Shown here piece after piece: positions 62,410 through 64,000 of a DNA stretch of 64,000 nucleotides. A model generated the notes under the pieces. That model was not told the DNA's origin. It ran no database searches and was given only the letters and a program-made list of their open reading frames with translations. This DNA comes from Nostoc punctiforme NIES-2108 (GTDB lineage: Bacteria > Cyanobacteriota > Cyanobacteriia > Cyanobacteriales > Nostocaceae), in contig LXQE01000152.1 of the NCBI GenBank assembly GCA_003326195.1, positions 127,902-191,901 on the forward strand, read 5' to 3'. Within the stretch, counting starts at the first letter, position 1; each line of letters starts with the position of its first letter. The position numbers and the translations under genes were made by a program.

Positions 62410-62907
62410 AGTTTCACTTCAGATTTACACTTTGCTTGCGATTTTAACCTGACTTTCATAAAGGTTCCAATATATCAATCTACTCCCGGCGACACTTTTT
62501 TCGCTTTTACACAATATTTTTTGCCTACATTGCTTACTTAATGCAGCGTTGGTTAATACAATGTCACCAGTTATGGTATGAAATTAGAGAAACTAAATAA
62601 ACAAGAAATTAAATACACCTATGAAACCCTTTGAGTCAGCATTCCCAGAAGTGTGATATTTTCTGTTGAAGCTTCAAAGAAGAAGTTTTATCTAAATAAA
62701 ACGTAAATATAATTATTTACTTTCACTATTCTCTTGGGAGCAGTTGCGATCGCTTCCTTTGTAAGAACGTATGATTATGTAGAGCGGAAGAATAGCTATT
62801 TAGACAAAAACAAAGCTTGATGCCAACGGCAATATCTACCATATCTCAGGTTTGAGATTGTCAAATCGCAGCAAGAAGTCTATTATACCTTTGCTGCGAT
62901 TTTAACC
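62410..62907. other. intergenic, terminator hairpin, no gene
   Basis: About 500 bases without a credible ORF. It holds the hairpin at 62863-62902 and a HIP1-like GCGATCGC near 62750. Confidence 0.5.
62863..62902 (-). terminator. terminator hairpin downstream of chlM
   Basis: AAATCGCAGCAA and TTGCTGCGATTT form a perfect 12-bp stem with a 16-base loop, starting 6 bases after the chlM stop. Confidence 0.75.
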
Positions 62908-63594
62908 TTAATTGCGTGTAGCTTCTAGTAGGCGAGAAAAATAGAAGCGAGTTTTCGTCATTGCCCGTCGTTGCAATGAAAAGCCATTACTTTCTAATAT
63001 TTTCACCACATCAGCCTCACGATGCAAATATGCACGAGTGGCTTTACTTGGCCCAGGAAAGAAACTGCCAATTTTCTTGAGTATACTCAGGGCGCAGGTC
63101 TTCGGCGCAAAACTGAGAATTATCCGCGACTGTGCTAAAGAACAAAGGTGAGATATCATCTCATCGGCTTTTTCTTGAGGGTAATGGATGAGAACATCTA
63201 GGCAAATAACGGTATGGTAAGTACCATTCAATGATTCCAAATCCTGCACAGCAAAAGTGGGATTTTCGGCATTTCCCAAAGTTTGCTTTGCTCTATCTCT
63301 GCCTTCTTCTACCATTTTTTCCGAAATATCGGTGGCATAGACTTTGGCACCATCTACTGCCAGGGGAATGCTGAGACTACCGACACCACACCCAGCATCA
63401 CAGATTGATAGCTCTGGTAAATTGTTATCAGCCTTCAGCCAACCGAGAACTGTATCCACAGTTTGCTGATGTCCATTGCGGATGTCTAATTGGACTTTGT
63501 TGACCTCGCCATCGCCGTAGATTCGCTTCCAACGGTCAAACCCTGTGGAATTGAAATACTCGCGAACAATCGTTTTGTCGTCGGCTGCGTTCAT
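62908..63594 (-). CDS. chlM: Mg-protoporphyrin IX methyltransferase
   Basis: 228 residues. The SAM-binding loop CDAGCGVGSLSIPLAVDG lies at about residues 65-82, followed by the acidic YATDISEKMVEEGRDRA and the ICLDVLIHYPQEKADEM motif. The N-terminal helix with VREYFNSTGFDRWKRIYGDG is the chlorophyll-type methyltransferase signature. The C-terminal FFPGPSKATRAYLHREADVV fits too. It adds a methyl group to the C13 propionate of Mg-protoporphyrin IX on the way to protochlorophyllide, which LPOR (por, at 14811) then reduces. The start ATG 63594 (MNAADDKTIVREYF) is preferred; a longer frame overlaps it in another phase. Confidence 0.95.
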   Translation of the reverse strand: MNAADDKTIVREYFNSTGFDRWKRIYGDGEVNKVQLDIRNGHQQTVDTVLGWLKADNNLPELSICDAGCGVGSLSIPLAVDGAKVYATDISEKMVEEGRDRAKQTLGNAENPTFAVQDLESLNGTYHTVICLDVLIHYPQEKADEMISHLCSLAQSRIILSFAPKTCALSILKKIGSFFPGPSKATRAYLHREADVVKILESNGFSLQRRAMTKTRFYFSRLLEATRN

Positions 63595-63780
63595 AAACTT
63601 CGATTTTTAGGGGTTCCCAATGCTTAAAATTATCATTGATAGGAACCCATAAGAGCGGTCTTCCAGATTTTTCCAGATGATAATTCGCCGATAAGCAAGG
63701 ATACTTAGGGAGCATCCCAGTTTTTTGCAAAGAAGGCGAAAATCAGTCAGGATAGGTAAGACGAGTGTATTTATTTACCA

Positions 63781-64000
63781 ATGACCCCAGAACAAAAGCA
63801 AGCTCTTCAAGAACATATTCAGGCGATGGCTAAAATATTGTACGAAGATACGTCAAAAGAAAAGCTCACAAATCTTGCAGGAATTGAAGAAGCAGTGCGG
63901 AGTCAAATGCAAAAACATGTTATGCCAGAAGTAGGGGTTTTTTTATCGAAACGATTACAGGGACAAGCGCAGGATACCAACGACGGCTCAAAAGCATCCT
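63781..64000 (+). mobile_element. ISKra4-like transposase N-terminus, partial (window edge)
   Basis: ATG 63781 opens a frame that runs to the window end: MTPEQKQALQEHIQAMAKIL, then LTNLAGIEEAVRSQMQKHVM and PEVGVFLSKRLQGQAQDTND. Helical, charged N-terminal regions of this form (AGIEEAVRxQMxxHVxPE) are typical of the transposases of ISKra4-type elements in cyanobacteria. The catalytic region is outside the window, and the family call is from memory of the motif. Confidence 0.55.

Noticed and set aside
1..64000. tRNA, rRNA or CRISPR features
   Set aside because: No TTC-arm signatures with matching stems, no rRNA segments, and no evenly spaced direct repeats with unique spacers were seen.

Overview
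The window is chromosomal DNA of a filamentous, probably heterocyst-forming cyanobacterium of the Nostocales (Nostoc-like). The evidence is light-dependent protochlorophyllide reductase and Mg-protoporphyrin methyltransferase genes, frequent GCGATCGC (HIP1) octamers, a XisH/XisI pair, heptameric tandem repeats and many small dispersed palindromic repeats, IS982/IS701-type remnants, and several families typical of cyanobacteria (DUF928, DUF29, TPR and WD40 proteins, CBS-GAF hybrid kinase). There are no rRNA, tRNA or CRISPR features that I can recognise. Species assignment is inference.

Layout. 0-9 kb: the tail of a Rieske oxygenase, a short-chain-type oxidoreductase, a broken alpha/beta-hydrolase, a WD40 protein, an AT-rich glycosyltransferase islet, an AI-2E-type transporter and a DUF4231 protein. 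9-21 kb: DUF39 homocysteine-type protein, a cyanobacterial basic protein, a TPR protein, a TMEM165/GDT1 manganese exporter behind a yybP-ykoY riboswitch, DUF29, LPOR (por), a ferredoxin-MBL fusion, and a 1179-residue CBS-GAF hybrid histidine kinase followed by a frameshifted response regulator. 21-27 kb: the aa3 cytochrome oxidase locus, with heme A/heme O synthase (ctaA-ctaB) divergent from ctaC-ctaD-ctaE. 27-36 kb: a repeat-rich spacer with a candidate MITE, a Ser/Thr kinase with a duplicated glycine loop, a PstS-like protein, and a minus-strand cluster AAA ATPase-TPR-XisH-XisI. 36-46 kb: a type IA topoisomerase, a phosphoribosyltransferase, an MFS symporter and an RND efflux pair. 46-58 kb: two abutting transposase remnants, DUF928, FtsH, FMN reductase, a ferrochelatase-like protein with a polyhistidine tail, a hydrolase-like protein, an MFS exporter, and acetolactate synthase with a zinc-ribbon tail. 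58-64 kb: a decayed ergothioneine operon (egtC and egtB broken, egtD intact), a nucleotidyltransferase, small membrane proteins, chlM, and the start of an ISKra4-like transposase.

How the genes work together. Tetrapyrrole genes recur: ctaA/ctaB make heme A for the adjacent oxidase, por and chlM serve chlorophyll synthesis, and the ferrochelatase-like protein belongs to a metal-chelatase family. Manganese supply for photosystem II is represented by the riboswitch-controlled exporter.

The most notable signals are the Mn riboswitch, the relic egt operon, the split STAND-like ATPase/TPR pair next to XisHI, and small mobile repeats that sit in frame inside coding sequence (IS982 transposase, hydrolase-like protein) or supply protein ends and loops (RND permease, CtaA, TPR protein).
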